A stretch of 64,000 nt of DNA from Nocardia vulneris. Its GTDB lineage: Bacteria; Actinomycetota; Actinomycetes; Mycobacteriales; Mycobacteriaceae. The stretch's first letter is position 1. Each line of letters begins with the position of its first letter. Location of the stretch: assembly GCF_001613425.1 (NCBI RefSeq), contig NZ_BDCI01000017.1, positions 248,001 to 312,000 on the forward strand, given 5' to 3'. Below are positions 24,893 to 34,451 of this stretch, piece by piece. Made by a program: the position numbers and the translations under genes. A model generated the notes under the pieces. That model had not been told where the DNA came from and made no database searches. It was given only the letters and a program-made list of their open reading frames with translations.

Positions 24893-26271
24893 TGCCCAGT
24901 CCTTTGTGTAACGGGGACAACGGATTCGGCCCGCTCCCACGATCGACGCGCCGATAACTGCCCGCGCGAACCGCGGTACAAACCCACCAGCAGATAGATG
25001 AACCACACCAGTACGACGGCCTGGAGATATTTGCCGAGCATCTCCATGCTGCCGAGAATGCCGCGCTCGAAGATCACCGGTATCTCGATGAGCGCCAGCC
25101 CCAGCACGACGAGGGCGATATACCGCGAGTACAGCGCCCGCGCCCAGGAGGCCAACAGCGCGAATGTGAATGCGGCGCCCACCATGATTCCGGTGTATCC
25201 GCCGAGCAGATAGCCTTCGCTGATCCCGCCCTCGGCCAGCGACACCGACACCTGGCTCATGTCCACCGAGGCGCCACGGACGTCGGCGGCCCACGCGGTG
25301 CCGGAGCGCAGCTTCTCCGTGCCGAGCAGTTGCGCGGGAATCAGACTGCGCGCAGCGTTTTCGGCCGCCTCGCCCGGGGACAACCAGGACCCGGGCGGGG
25401 TGTAGTACACGTCGGTCGCCGCCTCCAGCAGGTCGAACCGGCGCAGCACGCTCAGCACGGGCCGGACCGCGGCGGGATACGCGGCATCGGTGACCGCGGC
25501 ATCGGCCTGCGTCTGCCCGGTGGCTTTGAGCGACTGCAACCAGCCGAAGCCGCCCATGCCGAGGATCGAGACGAGCAGAATGGCAACGATTTTCGGCCGC
25601 GTCCAGCCGCCGAGCGCGAAGCGCACGCCGATCGCCAGCGCGGCGCCCATGATCGGGGTCTTGGATTCGACGGCGACGGTCCAGAGCAGTTCACCGGCCA
25701 GCAGCAGGCCGACCGCGGCCACCGTGGCCCGGGCGCTTGCCAACCGCACGAAGACGATGAGCCCGATCGCGCCGATCGTGCCCAGCATCGTCACGAAGGT
25801 CAATGCCGGACTGGACGTTTCGACCTCGCCCGCCTTGCCCGCGGTGCCCGTGGCGACCATCGCCGAGCGTCCGAGGGCGCCCAGGAAATACAGCACGCAC
25901 AGGGTCGGCACGAAGTTCGGATCGTCGGTGATCGTCGCTCGCTGAGGCGCGCGGCGACGGCGCAGCCAGATCGCGAAGGCGACAACCAGGCCCGCGTATA
26001 CCCACAACCCGAACACCACCGGACGCAGCACCATGGCGATGCCGTGGTCGTATCCGAGGGCGGCGAGGCGCGGATCGGCCACATTGTCGCCGAAACGCGG
26101 TTCGGGCCGCACCCACAGCAGCACAACGGGTCTGGCGAGATAGGACATCGCCCAGTACACGGCCTGCGCGATGAGCAGCACCCTGGCCACGCCGGGGACG
26201 GTCAGCGCCGCGACCACCATCGTCGCGAGCGCAGCGGCGATCATGATCAGTGCGGTGCCGGCGGCGGTCAT
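24883..26271 (-). CDS. O-antigen ligase/polymerase-like (Wzy-type) membrane protein
   Basis: 462 residues with roughly ten hydrophobic helices spread over the chain and a long hydrophilic loop near 265-345 (DVYYTPPGSWLSPGEAAENA ... TAWAADVRGASVDMSQV). This layout, together with neighbouring Wzx and Wzz-like genes, indicates a Wzy-type polymerase that joins lipid-linked repeat units outside the membrane. Sequence identity in this family is low, so the assignment rests on topology and context. The ATG follows the CgeB-like gene after 36 nt. Confidence 0.78.
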   Translation of the reverse strand: MTAAGTALIMIAAALATMVVAALTVPGVARVLLIAQAVYWAMSYLARPVVLLWVRPEPRFGDNVADPRLAALGYDHGIAMVLRPVVFGLWVYAGLVVAFAIWLRRRRAPQRATITDDPNFVPTLCVLYFLGALGRSAMVATGTAGKAGEVETSSPALTFVTMLGTIGAIGLIVFVRLASARATVAAVGLLLAGELLWTVAVESKTPIMGAALAIGVRFALGGWTRPKIVAILLVSILGMGGFGWLQSLKATGQTQADAAVTDAAYPAAVRPVLSVLRRFDLLEAATDVYYTPPGSWLSPGEAAENAARSLIPAQLLGTEKLRSGTAWAADVRGASVDMSQVSVSLAEGGISEGYLLGGYTGIMVGAAFTFALLASWARALYSRYIALVVLGLALIEIPVIFERGILGSMEMLGKYLQAVVLVWFIYLLVGLYRGSRGQLSARRSWERAESVVPVTQRTGQWV

Positions 26272-26307
26272 CGGTGGCCTCCGGCGGCCGCGCCGGGGCC
26301 GGGGAAT

Positions 26308-27312
26308 TCAGGTGAGCGCATCGATGATCTCCTCCGCCCGGTCGACGTAGCGGTGCCGCTCGGCGGTGATCCGCCGGTGGCCGGCCGCCGCGACCCGCTC
26401 GACCGCCTCCGGTCGCCGCGCGCATCGAGTGAGGATCTCGCGCAACTCGTTTCGATCGGAGAACAGGAAGCACTCGGTGCCCTCGTCGAGCAGCTCGGCA
26501 TGTTCGGCCGTCCGCTCGCCGACGAAAAGCCCGCCGGCGGCCGGTATCTCGAACGACCGGCAGGTGTGGGTGTCCCGGTTGTCGGAATTGAGCAGCACCA
26601 GGTTCGCGGTGATCGAGGCGACGGCGGCGGCGAAGCGCTCGCCGTACACTCCCCCGCCGAGTTCGGCGGCGGTGCCACGCAATCGGCGCACCCGTCGCCA
26701 GCCCGGCCCGTGCACCAGGAAATCGGGACCGTACTCCCGAGCCAGGTCGACGAGCAGCGGCGTGCGGTCGGGGCGGCGAGCGCCGATGAACCCCGCCAGA
26801 AATCGCCGGGCGCCCCGGCGGGCGCAGGGATGGTGCCACGCCGGGTCGTAGGCGCTGCGCACGAACCGCACGCCGCGTGCGCCGCGCGCGTGCAGTTCTG
26901 GCACATTGTGGCGCTTGGTGGTGACCACCAGATCCCACTCCGACTCGTACGCCAGGTAATCCGCGCTGGTGTTCGCCGGATTCGAGACGTCGTCGGGGCT
27001 GTAGTGCACCCGCAGGTCGGCGGGCGTGCTCAACAGGCGTTGCTGGTCCAGATGCACGGCTTTGAACGCGAACAGCAGGTCCGGCCCGAATGCCGCGGCG
27101 GCACGGTCGATTCGGTCGTGCAACGCGGTGGTCGTCCAGCCGGCCCGCCGACCGGCGGCCTTGGCGTACAGCCAGCTCGGTGACAGCCGCGCGGGCAGCG
27201 TGACCGGGGTGGAATCGATCACCACCACCTCGTGTCCGGCCTGGCGGAATCCGTCGGCCAGCGAGCGCGCGTTGCTGCCGATCCAGTCGTCGCCGACGTA
27301 CAGAATTTTCAT
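26308..27312 (-). CDS. CgeB-like glycosyltransferase
   Basis: 334 residues. MKILYVGDDWIGSNARSLAD is a GT-B start, and residues ~190-330 carry the Glyco_trans_1_2 / CgeB pattern: FLAGFIGARRPDRTPLL, NLVLLNSDNRDTHTCRSFEI, AAGGLFVGERTAEHAELLDE. These are NDP-sugar dependent transferases found in spore-coat and polysaccharide clusters. The start overlaps the flippase gene stop by 4 bases. Substrate unknown. Confidence 0.82.
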   Translation of the reverse strand: MKILYVGDDWIGSNARSLADGFRQAGHEVVVIDSTPVTLPARLSPSWLYAKAAGRRAGWTTTALHDRIDRAAAAFGPDLLFAFKAVHLDQQRLLSTPADLRVHYSPDDVSNPANTSADYLAYESEWDLVVTTKRHNVPELHARGARGVRFVRSAYDPAWHHPCARRGARRFLAGFIGARRPDRTPLLVDLAREYGPDFLVHGPGWRRVRRLRGTAAELGGGVYGERFAAAVASITANLVLLNSDNRDTHTCRSFEIPAAGGLFVGERTAEHAELLDEGTECFLFSDRNELREILTRCARRPEAVERVAAAGHRRITAERHRYVDRAEEIIDALT

Positions 27313-28610
27313 CGCACCGGCTCCTGCGCGACGGGCACCGCGGCGACGCGCTCGCGCACGATCAGCTGCCGGACCCGGACGAGATACCAGAGCGCTACCG
27401 CGATCTCGGTGAGCACGGTGCCGTAGACGAGCGCCCACACCGAGTTGTTCCGGAAGGCGACGGCCAGGGCGGACGCCGCCACACAGGTGCCGATGAGCGC
27501 GCCGACCAGCACGCCGACCGTGTCCTGTCGCACCGGCAGCAGCGCGGTGGTGATGAAGGAGGTCACCGTCATCGCGGGCAGGATCAGCACCTCCACCCGC
27601 AACAGCGGTACCGTGCCGTCGAATCCGCTGCCGAAGATCAGCTGGATCAGCGTCGGCGCCAAGAACCACACGCCTGCCGCGGCCGCGCCCGCGAGACCGG
27701 CGCACCCGATCAGCACCTGTATCGCGTTGCGCCAGAACCGGTCGTGCGCGCTGCGCCGGGCCATCCGCGGCAGGAACGCGAATCCGACCGTGTCCAGCAG
27801 TGATTGGATGGCGCGCACCAAACGGTCGCCGGCCGAATACAACCCGAGGGAGGCGGCGTCGAGCACCGCCGCGTAGACCACCGGCGCACCCTGGCCGTAG
27901 CCGGTCACCAGCAGCCGGGACGCGAAAACCGGTGCGCCGAGCCGCAGGATCGCGCGGACCGCGCGCGGTCGGGCCGGCGGCCCGAAGCGACGCCACGCGT
28001 CCGCCCAGGTCCCCGCGACCGTGACGACGGCCGAGATCAGCAGGCACAGCAGCGCCACCGACGCGCTGGGCCAGCGGGGCAACAGCAGCACGAGCAGCAG
28101 CAGATAGACGATCCGCCCGGCGCCCTGGTACACCGCCGAGGCCCCGAACCGGCCCTGCCCGATCAGCAGCCAGTCTTCCGAGATCGACCAGACACCACCG
28201 GCGAACAACCCCAGCAGGACCATGTGCAAGCGAGCGGGTGCTCCGGCCGCTGTGCCGATCATGAGTAGTACGCCGAGGCAACCGAGAATCGTCAGCCTGA
28301 TGGCCAGGTAGTCGCCGCGCAGCTGTCCTATCCGTCTTGTGTCCGTGCGTGTTTCGTGCACCCGGGCAGCCAGGAAGGACGTGATCCCCAGATCCACCAC
28401 CAGCGAGCCGATGAAATAGGCCGACATACCGATCGCCAGCAGGCCGAGTCCCTCGGCGCCGAGCACCCTGGCGATGATCGGCAGGGTCACCACCGTGATC
28501 AGGTACTGCCCGTATTTGCCGAAGCTGACGAAACCGATATCGCGCAGCACCACGGCGGCCCCGCGCCAGCGGCGCGGCGCAGCTCGTGCGGCGGTACCGG
28601 TCTCAGCCAC
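27309..28610 (-). CDS. Wzx-type polysaccharide flippase (MATE/MOP superfamily)
   Basis: 433 residues with about twelve hydrophobic helices evenly spread, starting with DIGFVSFGKYGQYLITVVTLPIIARVLG, the characteristic first helix of Wzx/RfbX-like polysaccharide transporters, and LVVDLGITSFLAARV next. It would flip the undecaprenyl-linked repeat unit across the plasma membrane for polymerisation. It begins at a GTG, overlaps the upstream glycosyltransferase by 8 bases and the CgeB-like gene by 4. Confidence 0.88.
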   Translation of the reverse strand: MAETGTAARAAPRRWRGAAVVLRDIGFVSFGKYGQYLITVVTLPIIARVLGAEGLGLLAIGMSAYFIGSLVVDLGITSFLAARVHETRTDTRRIGQLRGDYLAIRLTILGCLGVLLMIGTAAGAPARLHMVLLGLFAGGVWSISEDWLLIGQGRFGASAVYQGAGRIVYLLLLVLLLPRWPSASVALLCLLISAVVTVAGTWADAWRRFGPPARPRAVRAILRLGAPVFASRLLVTGYGQGAPVVYAAVLDAASLGLYSAGDRLVRAIQSLLDTVGFAFLPRMARRSAHDRFWRNAIQVLIGCAGLAGAAAAGVWFLAPTLIQLIFGSGFDGTVPLLRVEVLILPAMTVTSFITTALLPVRQDTVGVLVGALIGTCVAASALAVAFRNNSVWALVYGTVLTEIAVALWYLVRVRQLIVRERVAAVPVAQEPVR

Positions 28611-29754
28611 GGCGCACCCGTGCCACGGTGGTCAGGAAATCCGCTGCGACGTGGGCGGATTCGACGATATCGAACGCACGGGCGCGCAGCACGCCCGCGG
28701 CCGCGAGCTTGGTGCGCAACGCGGGATCGGTCATCAGCAGGTCCAGCGCGGAGGTGAGCTGGGCGGTGTCACCGCCCTCGACCAGCACGCCGTTCACGCC
28801 GGGTTCGATGATCTCGGCGGGGCCGCCGGGCCGGGACGCGATCACCGCGCAGCCCGCCTGCAGTCCCTCCACGACGACCTGTCCGAACGGCTCGGCCAGC
28901 ACCGAGCAGTGCACCAGAATGTCGGCCTGGCGCAGGTGGTTTCGCGGATCGTCCACATGCCCGGTGAAGGTCACGGGCAGCCGCAGTGCGCGCGCCGAGC
29001 GCTCGAGTTCGCGCCGATAGGGCTCCTCGTCGAACAGCGTGCCGCCGATCAGGAATACCTGGCGCGGCGGCACTTTCACGTCCGCCAGCGCCCGCAGCAG
29101 CACGTCCTGCCCCTTCCACGGCGTCAAGCGACCGACCATCGCGACGACCACCTCGGCGGGCGCGCGCTGCGGTGCCCGGTCGGCCGACGGCACCGGATCG
29201 GGTTCGATGCCGGGGTACACCACCGCCACGGGTCTGCGCCAGGTGATCAGCGAACTCGCGGTCGAGCGGCTGTTCACCAGGTACCCGTCGCTGACTGCCC
29301 AGCCGAGCAGGCGAATACCCCAGGCCAGCCACCGGCCGAAATATTCGCTCGACACCCGGTCGTGCACCGACCAGATCAGGGGGACGCGGGCGCGCCGCGC
29401 CGCGACGGCACCCATCAGCATGGCCTTGGTGCTCCCGGCGACCAGCACCTGCACGTCGAGCCGCCGGGTTTTCGTCCCGAGCCTGCGCCCCAACCGGATC
29501 AGGGCGAACGCGCCGACGAGCACCTTGCGCAGGCCTGCCGCGTCGATCGTCAGCGATCGGCTGTCGAATCCGTTGGGCAGCACCAGGGTCCGGATGCCGC
29601 GGGACCGGACCCGGCGCACCATGGGACCGTTCTCGGTGAACAGCATCACCGGTTCGACGGCGGTGCGCTCGCTCAGCGCGGACAACAACCGCATGGTGGC
29701 GAGTTCGGCCCCCGACGGCGCCGCGGTGTGTGCGAGGAACAGCGCCCGGATCAT
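28603..29754 (-). CDS. GT4-family glycosyltransferase
   Basis: 383 residues. The acceptor side has AHTAAPSGAELATMRLLSAL (the GGAE-like opening of GT4), and the donor side VAMVGRLTPWKGQDVLLRAL, then EPFGQVVVEGLQAGCAVIAS with the E-x7-E pair, and GVNGVLVEGGD. It should add one hexose to the lipid-linked repeat unit. ATGA overlap with the next glycosyltransferase upstream implies coupled translation. Confidence 0.89.
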   Translation of the reverse strand: MIRALFLAHTAAPSGAELATMRLLSALSERTAVEPVMLFTENGPMVRRVRSRGIRTLVLPNGFDSRSLTIDAAGLRKVLVGAFALIRLGRRLGTKTRRLDVQVLVAGSTKAMLMGAVAARRARVPLIWSVHDRVSSEYFGRWLAWGIRLLGWAVSDGYLVNSRSTASSLITWRRPVAVVYPGIEPDPVPSADRAPQRAPAEVVVAMVGRLTPWKGQDVLLRALADVKVPPRQVFLIGGTLFDEEPYRRELERSARALRLPVTFTGHVDDPRNHLRQADILVHCSVLAEPFGQVVVEGLQAGCAVIASRPGGPAEIIEPGVNGVLVEGGDTAQLTSALDLLMTDPALRTKLAAAGVLRARAFDIVESAHVAADFLTTVARVRRG

Positions 29755-30851
29755 CCGCGTAGCTCCGTGTACAGCGCGTGATGCCGGGCGGCGGCTACCG
29801 TCCAGGAGAACGATTCCGCGTGCGCGCGACAGCGGTGCGGCGCGGGTACCGCCCCCGCGAGAGCGGCGACGATACGCGCCGCGAGCGCCTCGGCATCGCC
29901 CGCGGCCACGATCAACGACGGATCGAGCCCGCGTACCGCGTCGGGCAGGCCGCCGCAGTCGGTGACGATCGGGGCGCGCCCGCATGCCAGGGATTCGAGG
30001 GCGATCAGCCCGAAACCTTCGAGCGCAACCGACGGCACCACGGTGCAGTGCGCCCGTGCGTATTGGGCCGCCAACTGATCGTCCGGGAGCTGCCCGGTGA
30101 AAGTGACCGAGCGCGCCAGACCGCTCGACACCACCTGATCCCGCAATTCCCGCTCGGCGCTACCGGTTCCGACGATCACCAACCGGGTACCGGGGTGCGC
30201 GGACAGCACCGCGGGCCAGGCTCGAATCAACCGGTCGATACCCATCCGGCGTTCCAGCCGCCGAATGCACAGCACGACAGGCGCTTCGGCCACGCCCGGC
30301 GGCGGCGTCACCGCGAATCTCGCGAGATCGACACCGGGAGCGATGACCTCGACACGGTCGGCGGCCACTCGATAGTCGGTCATCAGTACCTGCCGGAACT
30401 GCTCGGACAGCACCACGAAGCGCTCGGCGCCCGCATAGCGCATCCGCTCCACGAGATACTTTGCCCGCGCGGTGAATTCGGAGGCACCCGCGACCCGGCT
30501 CTCCGCGGCCCACGGCCCGTGGAAGTGCACGACGAGTCGCGGACCGCGGGCGCGACCGACCACCGGCGGCCCGTACAAACAGAAATGCCGATCGAGCACG
30601 GCGGGACGACGCGGCGCGGGCCGCACGGCGACGGAGCGACTCGCACGGTGCAGCGTGGAGCCGCCGAGCCCGCCCCAGGACCAGCCACCCGCGGGCGGAT
30701 CGCCGAAAGCGGCCGCCGACACCTCGGTATCCGGATGCCGCCGAAGGGCGCCGAACAGATCGGTGAAGTACCGGTTGAGTCCACCCGCCGCGGAACCGAA
30801 CCACTCGGCACCGGTCATATGCACCGTCACCGGTGCGGAGCGCGCGGTCAT
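29751..30851 (-). CDS. GT4-family glycosyltransferase
   Basis: 366 residues. I use the ATG at MTARSAPVTVHMTG, which overlaps the GT2 stop (ATGA). AGGLNRYFTDLFGALRRH is the N-terminal loop; VLCIRRLERRMGIDRLI, LVIVGTGSAERELRDQV and EGFGLIALESLACGRAPIV mark the donor domain with both conserved glutamates. A polysaccharide glycosyltransferase distinct from the neighbouring GT4s; linkage unknown. Confidence 0.89.
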   Translation of the reverse strand: MTARSAPVTVHMTGAEWFGSAAGGLNRYFTDLFGALRRHPDTEVSAAAFGDPPAGGWSWGGLGGSTLHRASRSVAVRPAPRRPAVLDRHFCLYGPPVVGRARGPRLVVHFHGPWAAESRVAGASEFTARAKYLVERMRYAGAERFVVLSEQFRQVLMTDYRVAADRVEVIAPGVDLARFAVTPPPGVAEAPVVLCIRRLERRMGIDRLIRAWPAVLSAHPGTRLVIVGTGSAERELRDQVVSSGLARSVTFTGQLPDDQLAAQYARAHCTVVPSVALEGFGLIALESLACGRAPIVTDCGGLPDAVRGLDPSLIVAAGDAEALAARIVAALAGAVPAPHRCRAHAESFSWTVAAARHHALYTELRG

Positions 30852-31696
30852 GTCCGCGTCCTTCGCGCGCGGGCCACCAGGTCCCCGGTCACCGCTCGCG
30901 CACGGACCTGCGCCCGGTGCAGGGCCGTCCGCACGAGCCGGCCGTCGGCGGCCAGGACGTCCCGGTGGCCCACGTGCTGGGGATACTCGCCCGCGATCCG
31001 GTGGTGGAAGCGCAACAGCTCCACCAGTTTGCTCACCGTCGAGGTCTGGCTGCACAGGTTGAACGTCGAATTACGCCACGCGGCAAGCACTCCCGGCATC
31101 CCGAAGAAGTGACCGAGCGAGGCGATCCGGCCGAACAGATCGACGTCCATCGGGAACACCAGATCGCCGCGCAGGCCGCCGACCTGATCGAAGTGCGCCC
31201 GCCGGAACATCGCCGCGGCCGTCGGGCCGAATTCGGCCGGGCCTGCTCGCACGATCGTGCGCAGGACCGGGCCCGCCGGATGCGGGCCCAGCAAGCCGGG
31301 CAGTCCGAGTCCCGTCTCGAGGACCGCGCCGCCCTCGTCGATCACCTGGAATTTGGCCGAGCTGATCGAGATCGCCGGATCGGCCATGACCGCCAGCTGG
31401 GCCGCGAGCGATCCCGGCAGCAGCACGTCGTCGGCGCAGACCACTTTCACCAGCCGCCCGGTGGAGTGCCGGATGGCGGCGTTCCAGTTGGCACCGATCG
31501 GCAGCACCCGCTCGTTGCGGAACACCCGAACCCGTGCGTCATCGAACGACCTTGCGATAGCGGGTGTTTCGTCCGAGCTCGCGTTGTCGAGCACGACGAG
31601 TTCGCACTCCACGTCCTGCGCCAGGATCGACCGCATGGTCGCCGCCAGGGTCCGGCCCGCGTTGTAGGCGGGTACGCAGATGGACAGCTCGGTCAT
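30848..31696 (-). CDS. GT2-family (GT-A) glycosyltransferase
   Basis: About 282 residues. TELSICVPAYNAGRTLAATM and LVVLDNASSDETPAIA are the GT-A nucleotide-binding start, with the metal-binding acidic pair in VVCADDVLLPGS, and a GLRGDLVFPMDVDLFGRIA acceptor-side segment. The C-terminus is Arg-rich. The ATG at 31696 shares one base with the upstream stop (TGATG); an in-frame GTG three bases earlier is an equal alternative. It probably transfers a hexose to the lipid-linked intermediate. Confidence 0.88.
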   Translation of the reverse strand: MTELSICVPAYNAGRTLAATMRSILAQDVECELVVLDNASSDETPAIARSFDDARVRVFRNERVLPIGANWNAAIRHSTGRLVKVVCADDVLLPGSLAAQLAVMADPAISISSAKFQVIDEGGAVLETGLGLPGLLGPHPAGPVLRTIVRAGPAEFGPTAAAMFRRAHFDQVGGLRGDLVFPMDVDLFGRIASLGHFFGMPGVLAAWRNSTFNLCSQTSTVSKLVELLRFHHRIAGEYPQHVGHRDVLAADGRLVRTALHRAQVRARAVTGDLVARARRTRT

Positions 31697-32790
31697 CACT
31701 CGGTTTCCTCATTCGTCGGGGCGTATTCGGCGTCGATCCAGCGGCCGGCCAAGGCCGGGAAACGGGCCTCCAGCTCGGGCCGCAGATCCGGCAGGGTCAG
31801 CAGCACCCGGTCGGGCGCGGCGCGCACCAGCTGCGCCGGCGAGATGATCGGCACGTCGGTGCCCGGCATCCGTCTGCCCTGTTTGGCGGGCGAGGCGTCC
31901 GCGACCGCCCGCACCAGGCCGCGATGAATCCCGGCCAGGCCGAACAGCGCCACCGCGCGCGAGGCCGCACCGTAGGCGTAAACGGCACGGCCCGCGGCGA
32001 TTTCGGCCGTCAGGCGACGGTGCAGCGCCCGCGCGTGCGCATCGGCCGCCGACTGCAGCCCGCCGACCACCGCGGGATCGGTGATCCCGGCCTCCGCGGC
32101 GAGCATGCCCCGCACCGTGGCATCCGGCGCACGCACCCCGTGCACGGCCGCCACCAGTACGGTGCCGCCGTACAGCGCGAATTCCCACGCCGTGGCCACG
32201 CTCATCCCCGCGCGACGCAGCAGCTCGCGCAGCGCGGTCAGCGAGTAGTAGGCGAAGTGGCCGTGGCGCAGCGCATTCCACTGGTGCTGCCGGACGATCG
32301 TGCGCAGCGAATGGAACTGCACCAGCAGCACCCCGTCCGGCGCAGTGGCTTTCGCGCGTTCGACGAAGGCACCGTGCTGGTCGGCCTCGTGCATGATGCC
32401 GAAGCAGTCGAGTACCACCTCGGCCTCGTCCGCGACCTGTGCGAAGCCGTGCGCCGCCAGGTGCGGCAACCAACTGCCACCGTGCGGGCTGCCGAACTCA
32501 CGCACCGTCGCACCGCGCAACCAGCCGTCCGCCCGGACCCGGGCGACCGCCGCGGCCGCCTGGTCCCGCAGCGCCTGCGGCTCCACCCCGCGCGGTTCGG
32601 CGGTCCGCGTGTCGTCCGCGGCGAGCTGGGCGAGGCCGCAGCTCGGGCACAGCTGCATCGCGAGCGGGTGCGCCGCCTCGTCCGGCCGCACCGGTGCGTC
32701 GGCGCGGGGGAAGTGATCGGCGGCGGGCATGCGTCCCAAGTCCAGCACCCGGTGCAACCCGGTCCCCGCGCACGCACGGCACTCGTTCAT
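31696..32790 (-). CDS. Sugar C-methyltransferase family protein with eroded SAM-binding motif
   Basis: 364 residues. The N-terminal Cys-rich zinc site (CRACAG at 4-9, LCPSCGLAQ near 47) and the C-terminal Methyltransf_14 part (VYAYGAASRAVALFGLAG, PGTDVPIISPAQL) belong to NDP-sugar C-methyltransferases of the TylCIII/CloU type. The middle is unusual: motif I reads VREFGSPHGGSWLPHLA instead of the VExxxNDGxLL seen in the paralogue 3 kb away, and about 25 residues after it are missing. The conserved HxxH-like region survives as RHGHFAYY. It may be a divergent or non-SAM member. GGAGG precedes the ATG; the start faces the oppositely oriented epimerase gene. Confidence 0.82.
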   Translation of the reverse strand: MNECRACAGTGLHRVLDLGRMPAADHFPRADAPVRPDEAAHPLAMQLCPSCGLAQLAADDTRTAEPRGVEPQALRDQAAAAVARVRADGWLRGATVREFGSPHGGSWLPHLAAHGFAQVADEAEVVLDCFGIMHEADQHGAFVERAKATAPDGVLLVQFHSLRTIVRQHQWNALRHGHFAYYSLTALRELLRRAGMSVATAWEFALYGGTVLVAAVHGVRAPDATVRGMLAAEAGITDPAVVGGLQSAADAHARALHRRLTAEIAAGRAVYAYGAASRAVALFGLAGIHRGLVRAVADASPAKQGRRMPGTDVPIISPAQLVRAAPDRVLLTLPDLRPELEARFPALAGRWIDAEYAPTNEETE

Positions 32791-32864
32791 CGCGGTCCTC
32801 CGGCGGGCGGGCGAATCGGCGCGCGCGATGGCGCGCCGTGCGACCGGTCGGGCACCATGGCCTG

Positions 32865-33437
32865 GTGCGCATCGAGCAGAGCGACCTCGCCGACGTCCTG
32901 GTGCTCGTCCCGGAACCGTTCCGGGACGAGCGGGGCCTGTTCACCCGGACCTTCGACGCCGTCGAGTTCGACGACCACCTGGGTACGCCGGGCAAGGCCG
33001 CGACGTTCGTCCAGGATTCGCAGTCCCGCTCGGCGCACGGCGTGATCCGCGGTATGCACGGGCGCGCCGGGCGCGGCGAGGCCAAGCTGGTGCGCTGCGC
33101 ACACGGGGCGGTGCACGACGTGCTGGTCGACATCCGCCCGCAGTCCCCGACGTTCGGACAGCAGCAAGCGTTCCTGTTGGACGACAACGACTTCCGGCAC
33201 CTGTACGTACCGCCGGGGTTCCTGCACGGCTTCCAGGCGCTCACCGCGGTCGCCGACGTGTGCTACCGGATCGACCGTCCGCACGATCCGGCCGAAGACC
33301 TCGCGGTGGCACACGACGATCCGGACCTGGCCATCGCGTGGCCGCACCCGGTGACGGTGGTCTCGGCCCGGGACGCGGCCGCGGGCAGCTGGCAGGCGTT
33401 GCTCGCGACGCTGGCGCACGCTACGCCCCGATCCTGA
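32865..33437 (+). CDS. RmlC-type NDP-sugar 3,5-epimerase, inverted inside the polysaccharide operon
   Basis: 190 residues from a GTG; no in-frame ATG fits. The cupin pattern is clear: EPFRDERGLFTRTFD, SAHGVIRGMHGRAG (catalytic His), KLVRCAHGAVHDVLVDIR, SPTFGQQQAFLLDDN, LYVPPGFLHGFQAL. The usual RGLHYQ is RGMHG here, so substrate details may differ from dTDP-rhamnose synthesis. It would epimerise C3 and/or C5 of a 4-keto sugar nucleotide. It is the only + strand gene within 19-37 kb and overlaps the convergent SDR gene by 17 bases. The SD sequence is weak. Confidence 0.86.
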   Translation: MRIEQSDLADVLVLVPEPFRDERGLFTRTFDAVEFDDHLGTPGKAATFVQDSQSRSAHGVIRGMHGRAGRGEAKLVRCAHGAVHDVLVDIRPQSPTFGQQQAFLLDDNDFRHLYVPPGFLHGFQALTAVADVCYRIDRPHDPAEDLAVAHDDPDLAIAWPHPVTVVSARDAAAGSWQALLATLAHATPRS

Positions 33438-34449
33438 CCCGGCACAGCGAGTCGTCCAGCACGCCATCGTCTTTCAGCGCGGTCAGCCGCGCGAGCCGGG
33501 TGAACCGCTGGAAGAACCCGTCCGCGGTGAGGCCGCGGGCCAGGTACTCCCGGTACAGCTCCGCGGCGCCGTCCGGAACGCTCCACTCGGCCTGGAAAGC
33601 CAGCTTCTCGCGCGCTTTCGTGAAATCGACGCGATAGGACCGCGCGTCGGAACCGGAGGTACCGGCGATCACCAGCCGGGCGCCGGGCACCACCTCGACG
33701 ACGGCACGGGCGATCTCGGCCACGGTCAGGTTGTTGACCTCGGTGCCGATGTTGTAGGCCGCGCCGTGCACCGCCTCGAGCGGGGCGACCAGGCAGCGGG
33801 CGAAAGCGCGGGCGATGTCCTGCGCGTGCACCAGCGGCCGCCACGGCGTCCCGTCGGAGAGCACCTTGACCTCGCCGGTCAGCACCGCGTAGCCGACCAG
33901 GTTGTTCAGCACGATATCCGCGCGCAGGCGCGGCGAGAAGCCGAAAGCCGTTGCGTTGCGCAGGAATACCGGCGCGAATCCGGAGTCGGCGAGCGCGAGC
34001 AGATCGTCTTCTACCCGGACCTTGCTCTCGGCGTACGGCGTCAACGGCCGCAGCGGCGCGTCCTCGGTGACCAGTTCGTCGCCCGCCGCACCGTAGACCG
34101 AACAGGTCGAGGCATACAGGAATCGGCGCACCCCGGCCGCTTTGGCCAGGCGGGCGAGCCGCACCGAGGCGTGATGGTTGATGTCGTGGGTGATCCGGGG
34201 CGCGAGCGCGCCCAGGGGATCGTTGGACAGCGCGGCCAGATGCACCACCGCGTCGAACCCGGTGAGCTGATCCACCGTGACGTCGCGCAGGTCCACCGCG
34301 AGCCCGGGCGGATCCGCCGGTGCCGCGCCGAGCACACAATCGGCGAAATAGCCGACGTCCAGCCCGGTCACGTCATGCCCCGCGGCGCGCAGGACCGGCA
34401 CCATGACCGTGCCCAGATAGCCCTGATGTCCGGTGACGAGCACACGCAT
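33421..34449 (-). CDS. NAD(P)-dependent sugar epimerase/dehydratase (extended SDR)
   Basis: 342 residues from the ATG at MRVLVTGHQGYLG, which supplies the GxxGxxG NAD(P) loop. VVHLAALSNDPLG, YASTCSVYG (Ser/Thr), and YAESK (Tyr and Lys of the catalytic pair) are in the expected order, with ATAFGFSPRLRAD and NIGTEVNNLTVAEIA downstream. It is a GalE/RmlB-like nucleotide-sugar enzyme, more likely a 4-epimerase or 4-ketoreductase than a 4,6-dehydratase, since no DE dehydratase motif is seen. Two bases separate it from the PIG-L gene. Confidence 0.88.
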   Translation of the reverse strand: MRVLVTGHQGYLGTVMVPVLRAAGHDVTGLDVGYFADCVLGAAPADPPGLAVDLRDVTVDQLTGFDAVVHLAALSNDPLGALAPRITHDINHHASVRLARLAKAAGVRRFLYASTCSVYGAAGDELVTEDAPLRPLTPYAESKVRVEDDLLALADSGFAPVFLRNATAFGFSPRLRADIVLNNLVGYAVLTGEVKVLSDGTPWRPLVHAQDIARAFARCLVAPLEAVHGAAYNIGTEVNNLTVAEIARAVVEVVPGARLVIAGTSGSDARSYRVDFTKAREKLAFQAEWSVPDGAAELYREYLARGLTADGFFQRFTRLARLTALKDDGVLDDSLCRVRIGA

Positions 34450-34451
34450 CT

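Noticed and set aside
25330..27183. 617-codon + strand frame opposite the polymerase and CgeB-like genes
   Set aside because: Low-complexity Arg/Gly/His-rich antisense translation; both - strand genes have clear topology and motifs.
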